A DNA stretch of 64,000 bases, from assembly GCA_902768785.1 (NCBI GenBank), contig CACXMM010000003.1:112986-176985 (forward strand). Direction: 5' to 3'. The position numbers and the translations under genes were made by a program. The DNA comes from an uncultured Prevotellaceae bacterium (GTDB lineage: Bacteria > Bacteroidota > Bacteroidia > Bacteroidales > Bacteroidaceae). Positions 54,092-62,954 of the stretch are shown piece after piece; position 1 is the stretch's first letter; each line of letters opens with the position of its first letter. The notes beneath the pieces are model-generated. The model saw nothing but the letters and a program-made list of their open reading frames with translations. It did no database searches and was not told where the DNA came from.

Positions 54092-55384
54092 TTACAGGAA
54101 AGGTGCTAACAGATGGGCAAACCATCCCACGAATTTCTTCCAGGGCGTGCGCCATTGGTTCCATGATTCCTGAGTAAGTTTGAAGGAGTCTTTCTTGTCA
54201 CGTTCGAACATGTCTGACAGTTCCTGTGTGGTACATGGATCGATGATCACGGCGTTCTCCTCATAGTCCCACCTCAGACTCCTGGCATTGAGGTTCGCAC
54301 TACCTACGGTGCAGAACTGTCCATCTACCATGATAATCTTGGTGTGATGGAATCCAGGTTCATAGATCCATACTTCGGCCCCTTTCTTCATCAGCTTGTG
54401 TACATTGTAGAACATGCAGTCGGGAGTCAATGCAATATCACTGGGCTTGGAAACCATGATCTGTGTTTTCACGCCTCGTTTGATTGCTTTCTTCAAAGCT
54501 TTCTTCAGTTTATGGTTGAGGGTGAGGTAAGGGTTCACCAGTTTGATGCTGTCCTGGGCATCGTTGATGGCATTTACGTAGAAATTGCGGATGATGGCCT
54601 TGGTGATGTGCGGCTCCCTATTGATGATGCCGATCATCTTTTTCCCAGCTGTCTCACAACTGTCTGACTTGAGGTTCTGGAAATAGGCAGGGGTGGGGGA
54701 ATGCCTGAAATACTTCTCCCCTTGGATATCCTCTTTGGTCACCTTTTTCCACATCTTCAGGAAGATACGTTGAAGGGTGTTCACCTCCTCTCCCTCTATC
54801 CTGCAATGCATGTCACGCCATGAACCGACCACCTTTGTACCGTTGATATAGTAGTCGGCTACGTTCATACCACCCGTGTATGCGATGGCACCATCGATGA
54901 CTACAATCTTCCTGTGGTCACGGTTGAAGACGGCATTCACCCATGGGAACCGGATGGGCTTGTATTCATAGATCTGAATGCCCTGTTCGTGGAGACGCTC
55001 AATATGGCGTTTTCTCAAAGGCTTGTTATTGGAGGAGTTGCCGAAGCCGTCGAAGATGGCACGCACTTCCACTCCTGCCTTTACCCGCTCTGCCAGGATG
55101 TCGAAGAGCAGGTTGGCAATAGAGTCATTGCGGAAATTGAAATACTCCAGGTGAACACTGCTCTGTGCCTGTCGGATTGCCTCGAACATATCATCGAACT
55201 TCTCCTGACCGCTCATGAGCAAAGTCACGGAGTTGTCATGGGAAAAGGTGACTCCTTCATCCCGAAGCTGGTTGACAATGAGTGAGTCGGCACGCTGGGC
55301 ATAAAGCGTGCAGCAATATAGACAAACGAGTAGCATTCCACACCTTTGTCTCCATAAACCGATCTTTAATCTCTCATCTTTCAT
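54092..55384 (-). CDS. Phospholipase D family protein (cardiolipin synthase-like)
   Basis: Protein of 430 residues with two HKD motifs: HRKIVVIDGAIAYTGG near residues 157-172 and HTKIIMVDGQFCTVGSAN near 345-362. A hydrophobic or signal segment (LLVCLYCCTLYAQ) lies near residues 18-30. It is either a cardiolipin synthase-type transferase or a periplasmic phospholipase. The ATG at 55384 and the next six codons (MKDERLK) lie inside a TCTCATCTTTCATC repeat; ATG 55336 begins directly at the signal segment and is the alternative start. The stop meets that of the TPR gene end to end. Confidence 0.85.
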   Translation of the reverse strand: MKDERLKIGLWRQRCGMLLVCLYCCTLYAQRADSLIVNQLRDEGVTFSHDNSVTLLMSGQEKFDDMFEAIRQAQSSVHLEYFNFRNDSIANLLFDILAERVKAGVEVRAIFDGFGNSSNNKPLRKRHIERLHEQGIQIYEYKPIRFPWVNAVFNRDHRKIVVIDGAIAYTGGMNVADYYINGTKVVGSWRDMHCRIEGEEVNTLQRIFLKMWKKVTKEDIQGEKYFRHSPTPAYFQNLKSDSCETAGKKMIGIINREPHITKAIIRNFYVNAINDAQDSIKLVNPYLTLNHKLKKALKKAIKRGVKTQIMVSKPSDIALTPDCMFYNVHKLMKKGAEVWIYEPGFHHTKIIMVDGQFCTVGSANLNARSLRWDYEENAVIIDPCTTQELSDMFERDKKDSFKLTQESWNQWRTPWKKFVGWFAHLLAPFL

Positions 55385-55480
55385 CTCTCATCCTTCCTCT
55401 TTCATCCTTCATCTTTCCTCCTTCATCTTTCATCCTTCCTCCTTCATCTTTCATCTCTCATCCTTCATCCTTCATCAAAT
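55364..55480. repeat. TTTCATCCTCC repeat overlapping the PLD start
   Basis: Runs of CTTTCATC, CTTCATC and CCTTCCTCC units of about 7 bp fill the gap between the PLD and kdsD genes and reach into the PLD start. Related to the GGAAGGA arms at 17955. Confidence 0.7.
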
Positions 55481-56428
55481 TCAAATCATACACGAATAGT
55501 GGTCTACAACCCCTAAAAGATGTCTTGCTTCATCCACAACAAGCACGGTATGGATCTTATGTTTGTGCATGATTTTCTGGATTTCACTGATCTTGGTGGT
55601 GGGCAGCACACATTTCGGCTCCCTTGTCATGATATCCTCAACGGTCCTGTTGAAGAACTCCGCCTGCCATTTCTCCATGGCCCGACGGATATCGCCATCG
55701 GTGATGAGACCGGAAACCTTTCCGTTCTCTAAAGAGACACCCAAGCCGAGCTTTCCTTTGCTCACATGGATGATGGCCTCACCCAAATGCATCTCCTTCG
55801 GGATAATTGGCATATCGTCGGAGCGCATCACATCTTGAGCGGTGGTCAGCAATCGCTTACCTAATTCCCCACCGGGATGGAACAGGGCAAAGTCCTTGGG
55901 CTTGAAATGTCTGAGCTGCATCAGTGCGATGGCCAAGGCATCACCCATCACAAGCTGTGCCGTGGTACTGCTGGTAGGAGCGAGGTTCAGCGGACAGGCT
56001 TCTTTCTCCACCCTGGTCATCAGGCATGTCGTGGAGTATTTAGCCAACAGGGAGTCAGCGTTGCCTGTCATGGCGATGATGGGTACGTTCATGTGGAGCA
56101 CCATGGGGATGAACCGTAGCAGTTCATCGGTCTGACCGCTGTTGCTGATGGCGAGCACCACATCGTCGGATGTCATCACGCCTAAGTCACCATGGAACAC
56201 ATCCAGGGGGTTGATGAAGAACGAGGGTGTTCCCGTACTGCTGAGTGTGGCGGCAATTTTCGCACCGATATGTCCGCTCTTGCCTACACCAGTGACCACG
56301 ATCTTGCCTTTGCAGTGGAACATCAGCTCCACAGCCTTGTCGAAACTCTCGTCTAACTGTTGTTCCAGACCAAGCACAGCCCGTGCTTCATCCTTGAAAC
56401 ACTGTATCGCTATCTTACGTACTTCCAT
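55481..56428 (-). CDS. kdsD: Arabinose-5-phosphate isomerase
   Basis: Protein of 315 residues of the KdsD/KpsF/GutQ family. The SIS domain (about 35-170) has VVTGVGKSGHIGAKIAATLSSTGTPS and two CBS domains (about 205-315) follow. It makes arabinose-5-phosphate, the substrate of KdsA, for KDO synthesis. kdsA lies just upstream on the same strand, but a truncated GxxExxY gene and its repeats are wedged between them. The length is near the 320-328 usual. Confidence 0.92.
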   Translation of the reverse strand: MEVRKIAIQCFKDEARAVLGLEQQLDESFDKAVELMFHCKGKIVVTGVGKSGHIGAKIAATLSSTGTPSFFINPLDVFHGDLGVMTSDDVVLAISNSGQTDELLRFIPMVLHMNVPIIAMTGNADSLLAKYSTTCLMTRVEKEACPLNLAPTSSTTAQLVMGDALAIALMQLRHFKPKDFALFHPGGELGKRLLTTAQDVMRSDDMPIIPKEMHLGEAIIHVSKGKLGLGVSLENGKVSGLITDGDIRRAMEKWQAEFFNRTVEDIMTREPKCVLPTTKISEIQKIMHKHKIHTVLVVDEARHLLGVVDHYSCMI

Positions 56429-56450
56429 TTCTCACTATGATTATTATTTT

Positions 56451-56479
56451 TACCACGATTACGCAGATGACACGGAATA
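56451..56479. repeat. Left flank repeat of truncated GxxExxY gene
   Basis: TACCACGATTACGCAGATGA then CACGGA: inverse of the repeats at 56740-56768 and 56804-56832, with 9-bp phase. Confidence 0.75.
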
Positions 56480-56485
56480 TTAGAT

Positions 56486-56677
56486 TCATACGGCATCATT
56501 CACGTATCTTTTGGTGTGTAAACTCATTTTCTCTCTTTCATAAGGAATACCTCTCATTTGGAACTCAACCTCAAGTGCATCGGCATAGACCGATTCAGAG
56601 AATCCAGGCCCCAGATGCCTATGTACTTCCATAGCAGCTCCAATCACTTGGTATGTTTCATTGTCATTTATTTCCAT
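56486..56677 (-). pseudogene. GxxExxY protein, copy 3, truncated
   Basis: The frame gives 63 residues with the family opening, GFSESVY near residues 25-31 and IPYEREK, then ends after an unrelated-looking tail ([10 protein letters not shown]). Full copies in this window have 123-128 residues, so the nuclease-like half with the ExK motif is gone. It lies in the orientation of kdsD/kdsA and between inverted CCGTGATCTCCGTGAAATCG repeats of its own type. It is probably a decayed copy. Confidence 0.78.
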
Positions 56678-56739
56678 ACATCCTCTATCTTCTTAACATG
56701 CTACTTAATGATCATGTCTATCTGTTCTTATTATTGTTC

Positions 56740-56832
56740 AAATCCGTGTTCTCCGTGAAATCGTGGTATTAAAGAAGAATTTGCATTCCATCTTGTTCTT
56801 TTTAAATCCGTGATCTCCGTGAAATCGTGGTA
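56740..56832. repeat. Right flank repeats of truncated GxxExxY gene (two copies)
   Basis: AAATCCGTGTTCTCCGTGAA plus ATCGTGGTA at 56740-56768, and a near copy at 56804-56832, 64 bp apart. Both are inverse to 56451-56479. Confidence 0.78.
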
Positions 56833-56839
56833 GAAAAAC

Positions 56840-57598
56840 CTAATCATGGAGTAGTTGTTGAATCAGCTGTCTTAACTTTCCAAGTTCAAGCATGTTCGCG
56901 GCATCACTCAACCCTTTATCCGGTTCGGGGTGTACCTCGAAGAAATATCCTGTGGCACCAAAGGCTTTGGCTGCCAGGGCCATACTGGGAACGAAGCGAC
57001 GGTCACCGCCTGTCTTCCCATGACTACCGCCAGGACGTTGTACCGAATGGGTGCAGTCCATGATCACAGTGGGTACGATGTCGAGCATGTCGGGGATATT
57101 CCTGAAATCCACTACCAGGTTGTTGTATCCGAAACAGTTCCCCCTTTCTGTCAGCCACACTTCCTGAGCTCCAGCATCTTGTGCTTTCTCCACTGGGTAG
57201 CGCATGTCCTGACCACTGAGGAACTGTGCCTTCTTGATGTTGACTACCTTTCCTGTCTTGGCGGCAGCCACCAGTAGGTCGGTTTGCCGACACAGAAAAG
57301 CAGGAATCTGTAATACGTCGCATACCTGTCCGACAGGCTCTGCCTGCCAGCTCTCATGAATATCAGTAAGCACCTTCAAACCGTATTTGCTTTTCACTTC
57401 ATCCAACATCTGTAGTCCTTTCTCCAGTCCAGGACCTCTGAACGAGTGGATGCTGGTACGGTTCGCTTTGTCAAACGATGCTTTGAAGATGATATCCACA
57501 TTCAGCGCATGGTTGATATGGACCAATTCACATGCTACGATGTCTAACAGTTCTTTCGATTCAATGACACAAGGTCCAGCAATCAGTTTCATATTCAT
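56840..57598 (-). CDS. kdsA: 3-deoxy-8-phosphooctulonate synthase
   Basis: Protein of 252 residues matching KdsA: LIAGPCVIES at the start, FKASFDKANRTS, GLKVLTDIHE, QIPAFLCRQTDLL, RGNCFGYNNLVVD, and PEPDKGLSDAANM near the end. It condenses arabinose-5-phosphate with phosphoenolpyruvate to KDO-8-phosphate. The presence of the Asn in GNCFGYNNL and lack of the metal-type Cys elsewhere need checking to assign class. It pairs with kdsD downstream. The promoter is the repeated unit L3. Confidence 0.95.
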   Translation of the reverse strand: MNMKLIAGPCVIESKELLDIVACELVHINHALNVDIIFKASFDKANRTSIHSFRGPGLEKGLQMLDEVKSKYGLKVLTDIHESWQAEPVGQVCDVLQIPAFLCRQTDLLVAAAKTGKVVNIKKAQFLSGQDMRYPVEKAQDAGAQEVWLTERGNCFGYNNLVVDFRNIPDMLDIVPTVIMDCTHSVQRPGGSHGKTGGDRRFVPSMALAAKAFGATGYFFEVHPEPDKGLSDAANMLELGKLRQLIQQLLHD

Positions 57599-57604
57599 TC
57601 CTAT

Positions 57605-57805
57605 TTGGAATGCAAAGGTACGGATAAACGAGCAAAATGCAAAAAGAAAAGTATGTTTTCTTTTTCATTTTCGAGTGAAAGTACTTTCAACGAAGTTAAA
57701 GGTACGGATAAGTGAGCGAAAAACCAAAAGAATTTTTGAGTTTTTCCGAACGGGAGTACCTTCGGTGGAACCAAAGGTACGGATAAGTGAGCGAAAAACC
57801 AAAAG
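57605..57805 (-). promoter_or_regulatory. kdsA: Three-fold repeated promoter unit (L3) before kdsA
   Basis: Read on the minus strand, three units with TTTTGG or TTTGCA, then TACCTTTG or a variant. The upstream two carry palindromes with changed but still paired bases (TTTGGTTCCACCGAAG; TTTAACTTCGTTGAAA). The last unit (-33 57640-57643, -7 57613-57620) has none and should drive kdsA. Element K copy K3 abuts it. Confidence 0.75.
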
Positions 57806-57810
57806 ATTTT

Positions 57811-57972
57811 GGCTATTATATACTTTTAGACCCCATTTTTCAAGAATTAGAGAATTAGAGAATTTCTCTATTCTATCTAGGGCTATAGAATGAACAAAGA
57901 ATGAGAGAATGAATTCTCCAATTCTCAAATTCTTGATAATAATCTTCTTGGGTCAAATCATATATAGTTCCC
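57811..57972 (-). repeat. Dispersed element K, full copy K3, reversed
   Basis: Begins GGCTATTATATACTTTTAGA and ends TCATATATAGTTCCC, the inverse of K1. It lacks the CTTCGGCCAGCG module. Confidence 0.8.
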
Positions 57973-57978
57973 AAGATT

Positions 57979-58009
57979 TTTGAGTTTTGAAAATAAATCC
58001 TTACCTTTG
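57979..58009 (+). promoter_or_regulatory. gmd: Promoter of gmd
   Basis: TTTG 57979-57982 and TACCTTTG 58002-58009, 19 bp apart. The start codon is about 52 bp further on. Confidence 0.75.
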
Positions 58010-58061
58010 CAGCTGTTCTCTTGCTTCTTACCTCTAAAAGTGAAGCGAATCTAAATAGAAT

Positions 58062-59180
58062 ATGAAAAAGGATGTAGCATTAATTACAGGTATCACGGGT
58101 CAGGACGGCTCATACTTGGCAGAGTTTTTAATAGAAAAAGGTTATGAGGTGCATGGACTCCTCCGCAGGTCCTCTTCCTTCAATACAGGTCGTATCGAGC
58201 ACCTGTATTTGGACGAGTGGGTGCGTGATATGAAGAAAGCTCGTTTGGTGAACCTCCATTGGGCAGATATGACCGACTCGTCATCCCTGATCCGTATCAT
58301 CGGTGAGGTGCAGCCCACCGAGATCTATAACCTGGCGGCACAGAGCCATGTCAAGGTGAGTTTTGATGTTCCTGAATACACGGCTGACACCGATGCCGTG
58401 GGTGTCCTCCGACTTTTAGAAGCCGTCCGAATCTGTGGCTTGGACCAGAAATGCCGTATCTATCAGGCATCCACCTCAGAACTGTATGGTAAGGTGCAGG
58501 AGGTACCCCAGAAAGAAACCACGCCCTTCTATCCCCGTAGTCCGTATTCCGTGGCCAAGCTCTATGGCTTCTGGATCATGAAGAACTACCGTGAGAGCTA
58601 TGGCATGTACTGTTGCAATGGCATCCTGTTCAACCATGAGAGTGAGCGGCGTGGTGAGACCTTCGTTACTCGAAAGATCACGTTGGCCGCAGCACGAATC
58701 GCACAAGGATTCCAGGATAAGCTCTATCTGGGTAATCTGAACTCCTTGCGTGACTGGGGCTATGCCAAGGATTATGTCGAGTGTATGTGGCTCATCTTAC
58801 AGCAGCCCCAGCCCGATGACTTTGTCATCGCCACAGGCGAGTATCACACGGTTCGCGAGTTCGCCACCCTTGCTTTCCATCATGTGGGCATTGAACTGGA
58901 ATGGCGGGGAGAAGGACTTGACGAAGTGGGTGTCATCAAGAGCCTCGACAGTCAATTATCAACCGCCAATTGTCAATTGTCAATTGGCGACGTAATCGTA
59001 GAAGTCGATCCCAAATATTTCCGTCCGGCAGAGGTCGATCAGTTGTTAGGTGATCCTACCAAGGCCAAGAACACGTTGGGTTGGAATCCCCGCAAGACCA
59101 CTTTCGAACAGCTTGTCAAGATTATGATAGATCATGATATGAGGTTTGTCAAGAAACTTTATCTGAAATCAAGTCTTTAA
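58062..59180 (+). CDS. gmd: GDP-mannose 4,6-dehydratase
   Basis: Protein of 372 residues, an extended short-chain dehydrogenase that turns GDP-mannose into the 4-keto-6-deoxy form on the way to GDP-fucose. It has the NADP site [11 protein letters not shown] (residues 8-18), a Thr/Ser pair near 132, the YSVAK catalytic Tyr/Lys near 162, and the C-terminal [20 protein letters not shown]. Residues about 298-308 ([11 protein letters not shown]) are extra, encoded by a CAATTATCAACCGCCAATTG repeat in frame. The next step is fcl, separated from it by a GxxExxY gene and its repeats. Confidence 0.95.
   Translation: MKKDVALITGITGQDGSYLAEFLIEKGYEVHGLLRRSSSFNTGRIEHLYLDEWVRDMKKARLVNLHWADMTDSSSLIRIIGEVQPTEIYNLAAQSHVKVSFDVPEYTADTDAVGVLRLLEAVRICGLDQKCRIYQASTSELYGKVQEVPQKETTPFYPRSPYSVAKLYGFWIMKNYRESYGMYCCNGILFNHESERRGETFVTRKITLAAARIAQGFQDKLYLGNLNSLRDWGYAKDYVECMWLILQQPQPDDFVIATGEYHTVREFATLAFHHVGIELEWRGEGLDEVGVIKSLDSQLSTANCQLSIGDVIVEVDPKYFRPAEVDQLLGDPTKAKNTLGWNPRKTTFEQLVKIMIDHDMRFVKKLYLKSSL
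58951..58987 (+). repeat. CAATTATC/CAATTGT repeat inside gmd
   Basis: Units of GTCAATTATC, GCCAATTGTC and AATTGTCAATTGG lie in frame in a loop of Gmd. They match the radA insert and 29173-29207. Confidence 0.75.
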
Positions 59181-59206
59181 TCTCTATGTTAATCATATTA
59201 TTTAAC

Positions 59207-59430
59207 TCTACGAATTAGACGAATTAGACAAATTATTAAAAATAGATTCAATAAGATTCTTGTTGAAATATCTGATTGTCCTGAAATAAGCTAAGAGGCA
59301 TTTCATGTTATAATGTAATAGACTCAGTAATTCGTCTAATTCGTCCAATTCGTAGAGAAAATAAATACCAATTCGACAAATTCGTAGAGAAAGAACTCAT
59401 TAATTCGTCTAATTGGTCTAATTCGTAGAG
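59207..59430. repeat. ATTCGT-family foldback upstream of GxxExxY copy 4
   Basis: A left arm 59207-59240 (CTCTACGAATTAGAC units) and right arm 59329-59358 (AATTCGTCT units ending GTAGAG) are inverted around a loop of about 90 bp. Two further right arms follow at 59370-59390 and 59400-59430. Core hexamers are 9 bp apart. Confidence 0.8.
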
Positions 59431-59479
59431 AGAATAAAGAGAATGACCTAAAAGATTAATTTGTAACGATATATAATTA

Positions 59480-59866
59480 ATGGAATCACTAATATGTAAA
59501 GATGAGTCATACGCTATTATTGGGGCATGTATGAAAGTGCATAACGCTCTCGGTCAAGGCTTCAAGGAATTCGTATATGGTGATGCCTTGGAGCTTGAAT
59601 TTAAAAAGCAAGGTATTCCTTTTGAGCGGGAACCTCAATATCAAATAACCTACGAGGGCGAAGTCCTGAAGCATGTCTTTCAACCAGATTTTGTCTGTTA
59701 TGGTAATATAGTAGTAGAGATAAAAGCTGTTAAAGAACTTGATGATGGAAACAGAGAACAATGCATTAACTATGTACATGCCTGTCATGCTGAGTTAGGA
59801 CTGTTAATAAATTTCCGTTCAAAATCGTTAATTTATGAGCGATATCCCAATTTTGACATTAAGTAA
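59480..59866 (+). CDS. GxxExxY protein, copy 4 (PD-(D/E)XK-like)
   Basis: Protein of 128 residues with GFKEFVY near residues 27-33 and PDFVCYG...VVEIKAVKEL (about 68-86), the PD-(D/E)XK-like pattern. It is the most diverged full copy in the window and shares the EREPQYQ/YEREK region with copy 3. Right-arm repeats of the ATTCGT family lie on both sides in the same orientation. It separates gmd from fcl, in the same orientation as both. No promoter box is evident, so co-transcription from gmd is likely. Confidence 0.85.
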   Translation: MESLICKDESYAIIGACMKVHNALGQGFKEFVYGDALELEFKKQGIPFEREPQYQITYEGEVLKHVFQPDFVCYGNIVVEIKAVKELDDGNREQCINYVHACHAELGLLINFRSKSLIYERYPNFDIK

Positions 59867-59880
59867 ACTCTGCAAAGAAG

Positions 59881-60007
59881 TAATTCGTCAAATTCGTCAA
59901 ATTCGTAGAGGAACAAAGATTCTGAAGAACAAATAATTCGTCAAATTCGTCAAATTCGTAGAGAAACAAAGATTTAGAAGAACAAATAATTCGTCAAATT
60001 CGTAGAG
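59881..60007 (+). repeat. Three right-arm ATTCGT repeats after GxxExxY copy 4
   Basis: Arms at 59881-59910, 59934-59963 and 59987-60007 (AATTCGTCAAATTCGTAGAG) lie head to tail, about 53 bp apart and separated by AACAAAGATTnnGAAGAACA. The last ends 5 bp before the fcl start. Confidence 0.8.
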
Positions 60008-60011
60008 AAAT

Positions 60012-61229
60012 ATGATTCAGAAGATGGATAAGAAGAGTAAGATATATGTTGCGGGCCACCGCGGTCTGGTAGGCTCCGCCATTTGGAGCAACTTGTTGCA
60101 GCGTGGTTACACCAACCTCGTGGGTCGTACCCATGCCGAGCTGGACTTAACTGACCAATTAGCAGTGAAGCATTTCTTCGATGAGGAACGTCCTGATGCT
60201 GTGGTGTTAGCAGCCGCCTTTGTAGGCGGCATCATGGCCAACTCGCTATACCGTGCCGATTTCATTATGATGAACATGAAGATCCAGTGCAATGTCATCA
60301 GTGAGGCCTATGCCCATGGGGTGAAGAAGCTCCTTTTCCTCGGCAGTACCTGTATCTACCCCAAGAATGCCCCACAGCCGATGAAGGAGGATGTCTTGCT
60401 GACAAGCCCTCTGGAATACACCAACGAGGAGTATGCCATAGCGAAGATTGCCGGACTGAAGATGTGCGAGTCGTACAACCTGCAGTACGGCACCAACTAT
60501 ATCGCCGTGATGCCCACCAACCTCTATGGTCCCAATGACAACTTCCATCTGGAGAACTCCCATGTCATGCCCGCCATGATGCGCAAGATCTACCTGTCGA
60601 AACTCATCCACGAAGGTGCTTGGGATAAAATCGCCACCGACCTCAACAAACGTCCCGTTGAAGGTGTCACCGGTGAAGGCTTAAATTCGTGTGATTCGAG
60701 CGATTCGTGTTCGTCCCAAAAAGAAGAAGTACTTCGTGTTCTTGCCAAGTACGGCATTTACGATAACCATGTTGTCCTTTGGGGCACAGGCAAACCGCTT
60801 CGTGAATTCCTTTGGAGCGAAGACATGGCAGATGCCTCAGTCCATATCCTGTTGAATGTAAACTTTAGTGACATCATTGGCATTGAGAAGTATTCAAGCG
60901 TCCATTATGGAACCTCGACCGATGGCGCTGTTGATCGTAACCATAGTGCAGGACGTGGAGGAGCCATCCCGTCCTTGGGTGAAATCCGTAACTGTCACAT
61001 CAATGTGGGTACAGGTAAGGAGCTGACTATCAAAGAACTGGCAGGTCTGATCGTCAAAACCGTGGGCTTTGAGGGTATCGTAGAGTTCGATGCCTCCAAA
61101 CCCGATGGCACCCCTCGTAAACTGATTGATGTGTCTAAACTCCATTCCCTGGGATGGCATCATCATGTCGAGATTGAAGAAGGTGTCCAGAAACTCTTCG
61201 ACTGGTATCAGGAGTCACTTGGGCTATAA
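60012..61229 (+). CDS. fcl: GDP-L-fucose synthase
   Basis: Protein of 405 residues (401 if the second Met at 60024 is used), longer than the 310-360 usual. The NADP site AGHRGLVGSAI lies near residues 15-25, the Ser in LGSTCIYPKNAPQP near 113-126, and the YAIAK catalytic pair near 143-147. It finishes GDP-fucose synthesis from the Gmd product. Residues about 224-236 (NSCDSSDSCSSQ) come from a 9-bp ATTCGT-type repeat in frame, and another long stretch near 290-322 also exceeds most homologues. Confidence 0.92.
   Translation: MIQKMDKKSKIYVAGHRGLVGSAIWSNLLQRGYTNLVGRTHAELDLTDQLAVKHFFDEERPDAVVLAAAFVGGIMANSLYRADFIMMNMKIQCNVISEAYAHGVKKLLFLGSTCIYPKNAPQPMKEDVLLTSPLEYTNEEYAIAKIAGLKMCESYNLQYGTNYIAVMPTNLYGPNDNFHLENSHVMPAMMRKIYLSKLIHEGAWDKIATDLNKRPVEGVTGEGLNSCDSSDSCSSQKEEVLRVLAKYGIYDNHVVLWGTGKPLREFLWSEDMADASVHILLNVNFSDIIGIEKYSSVHYGTSTDGAVDRNHSAGRGGAIPSLGEIRNCHINVGTGKELTIKELAGLIVKTVGFEGIVEFDASKPDGTPRKLIDVSKLHSLGWHHHVEIEEGVQKLFDWYQESLGL
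60681..60720 (+). repeat. 9-bp ATTCGTGTG repeat inside fcl
   Basis: AATTCGTGTGATTCGAGCGA then TTCGTGTTCG, three or four phased units in frame. They belong to the same family that flanks the GxxExxY gene just upstream. Confidence 0.78.
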
Positions 61230-61268
61230 CCTTTTTTAACGCTTTGATGCACTTTCCCACCGTTTTGT

Positions 61269-61299
61269 TTTGTGATTTCAAGAATAATAATTATCTTTG
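61269..61299 (+). promoter_or_regulatory. Promoter of the secreted repeat protein
   Basis: TTTG 61269-61272 and TATCTTTG 61292-61299, 19 bp apart. The start codon at 61389 leaves a leader of about 85 nt. Confidence 0.7.
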
Positions 61300-61388
61300 C
61301 AAAAGAAATAGAATGGAGGTGTCTTCTTGTTCTCAGACTATTGATTACGGGAGATATACCAATTGCAAACAATTAAAACCAGACCGTT

Positions 61389-62666
61389 ATGAAAGTTTTT
61401 ACTCATTTTAAGAAAATCCTTTTAGTGGCAGTGGGAGTGCTGTTCACTACGCAGGCTATGGCTCTTACAGAAGAGGAGTTTAAAGCAAAAGCCATTGGAA
61501 CATGGTTGACAACCAGGTTTGTCGATTCCTACTTGGAAAAGTCAACAGACTTTATTAATCATATCGATAATGATTTGAATGAGAGAAAGCCGTTGGTCAT
61601 TAAAGCCGATGGTACCATAGTTTACAATTTCGGTGAAGAAACATTAACGTATTCCTTTGTGAACGGGAATGTTGTTGTCAGTGGCTCTATGGGCCCTTCT
61701 GTAGAGTTCGATACCGAAGGCAATCTGATCCTTTTTAATAGGACTGACAACGAAGACTTTTATCATTCTACAGAATATCATTTCAAATCGGCAAAAGGTT
61801 CTGTCTATGAGGACTTTATGAATAATTACTTAGGTGTTTGGTTTGAGACGGGATTCTTTGATCATACCTATTTTAAAGAAGACCAAGGTGTCGGTAACGA
61901 TGCTGAAGTACCTTATGAAACACGTATTCCTATGGTCATCAATCCTGATGGAACAATTGATTATAATTGCGGATCTTCTCATTGGACTTATTCATTTAAT
62001 GACAACGAGGTGATTATCCATGCTGTTTCTGATTCAAAAGCCAAAATAGAAAGTGATGGATCTTTGATCATTTATACTTTCCAAGATGACGATTATGTTT
62101 ACAGTTATCAAGGCTATACTTATGAACGTGGAACAGACACTCCCTATGGTGAATTTATGAACAATTATTTGGGTAATTGGTACACTCGAGGACAATATTA
62201 CACAAATGTGTACTTGGATCAAGAAACAGTCTTTGGCGAAGTGGCCGAATATACTTACAGCCCTATGGACGAACGATATCTGTTGGAGGTGAAAGCAAAT
62301 GGAACTATCGTTGAGCATCATAGTGGTACATATACATTCTCTTACAAATACTCCTTTGATATCAATGGGGTGACGATTGAAAGTCAGAATCATGTGAAGG
62401 GATACCAATTCGTGACGATGCCCGATGGCTTCCTGTTGTTTGGCCTTAAAGATGGCTATGACAATTTGGCAGGTTATTCCTATTCAAGGGAAAATGGTGC
62501 CAACGTGGCTGGAATCATGACAGACGTAAAGGAATTACCAATTAAGGCACAAGTACTTGATGGCGTGTATTCATTACAGGGTCTTTATGTAGGAAAGATC
62601 AGTGATTTGAAGAATCTTCCCAAGGGCATCTATATAGTCAATGGCAAGAAGGTATTGGTGAAATAG
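61389..62666 (+). CDS. Secreted protein with three internal repeats
   Basis: Protein of 425 residues that I do not recognise. A signal peptide ends near VLFTTQAMAL (residue 26). Three repeats of about 115 residues follow, each with a YxxFMNNYLGxW...GTI...YSF core (near residues 25-135, 140-250 and 255-360). The C-terminus (about 390-425, VYSLQGLYVGKISDLKNLPKG then IYIVNGKKV) resembles the tail of the leucine-rich repeat protein at 48979-50766, which suggests a shared route to the cell surface. No enzyme motif is seen. Confidence 0.75.
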   Translation: MKVFTHFKKILLVAVGVLFTTQAMALTEEEFKAKAIGTWLTTRFVDSYLEKSTDFINHIDNDLNERKPLVIKADGTIVYNFGEETLTYSFVNGNVVVSGSMGPSVEFDTEGNLILFNRTDNEDFYHSTEYHFKSAKGSVYEDFMNNYLGVWFETGFFDHTYFKEDQGVGNDAEVPYETRIPMVINPDGTIDYNCGSSHWTYSFNDNEVIIHAVSDSKAKIESDGSLIIYTFQDDDYVYSYQGYTYERGTDTPYGEFMNNYLGNWYTRGQYYTNVYLDQETVFGEVAEYTYSPMDERYLLEVKANGTIVEHHSGTYTFSYKYSFDINGVTIESQNHVKGYQFVTMPDGFLLFGLKDGYDNLAGYSYSRENGANVAGIMTDVKELPIKAQVLDGVYSLQGLYVGKISDLKNLPKGIYIVNGKKVLVK

Positions 62667-62678
62667 CCATTCCTTTTG

Positions 62679-62895
62679 GCAATTATACTTTTAAACCCTT
62701 TTTTTCAAGAATTAGAGAACTGAAAGTCGCTGGCCGAAGGGAAAAGCAATTAGAGAATTTATCTTTCCAGCTAGAACTATTGAATGAACATAAAATGAGA
62801 GAATGAATTGCTTTTCCCTTCGGCCAGCGACTTTCAGTTCTCCAATTCTCAAATTCTTGATAAAGATGATTCTGGTTCAAATCATAATAGTTTAA
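62679..62895 (-). repeat. Dispersed element K, diverged copy K4, reversed
   Basis: GGCAATTATACTTTTAAACC to TTCAAATCATAATAG, with two CTTCGGCCAGCG-type modules in opposite orientation. Both ends are altered relative to K1. Confidence 0.72.
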
Positions 62896-62954
62896 TAGTA
62901 ACCCTTCTAAAGTTTCGCAAGTGATGGCGCACCTGCATAATTTAACATAAAATA

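Noticed and set aside
62865-62892. tRNA T-loop-like GGTTCAAATC
   Set aside because: It is a variant of the end of element K (GGGTCAAATC elsewhere) and no cloverleaf arms surround it.
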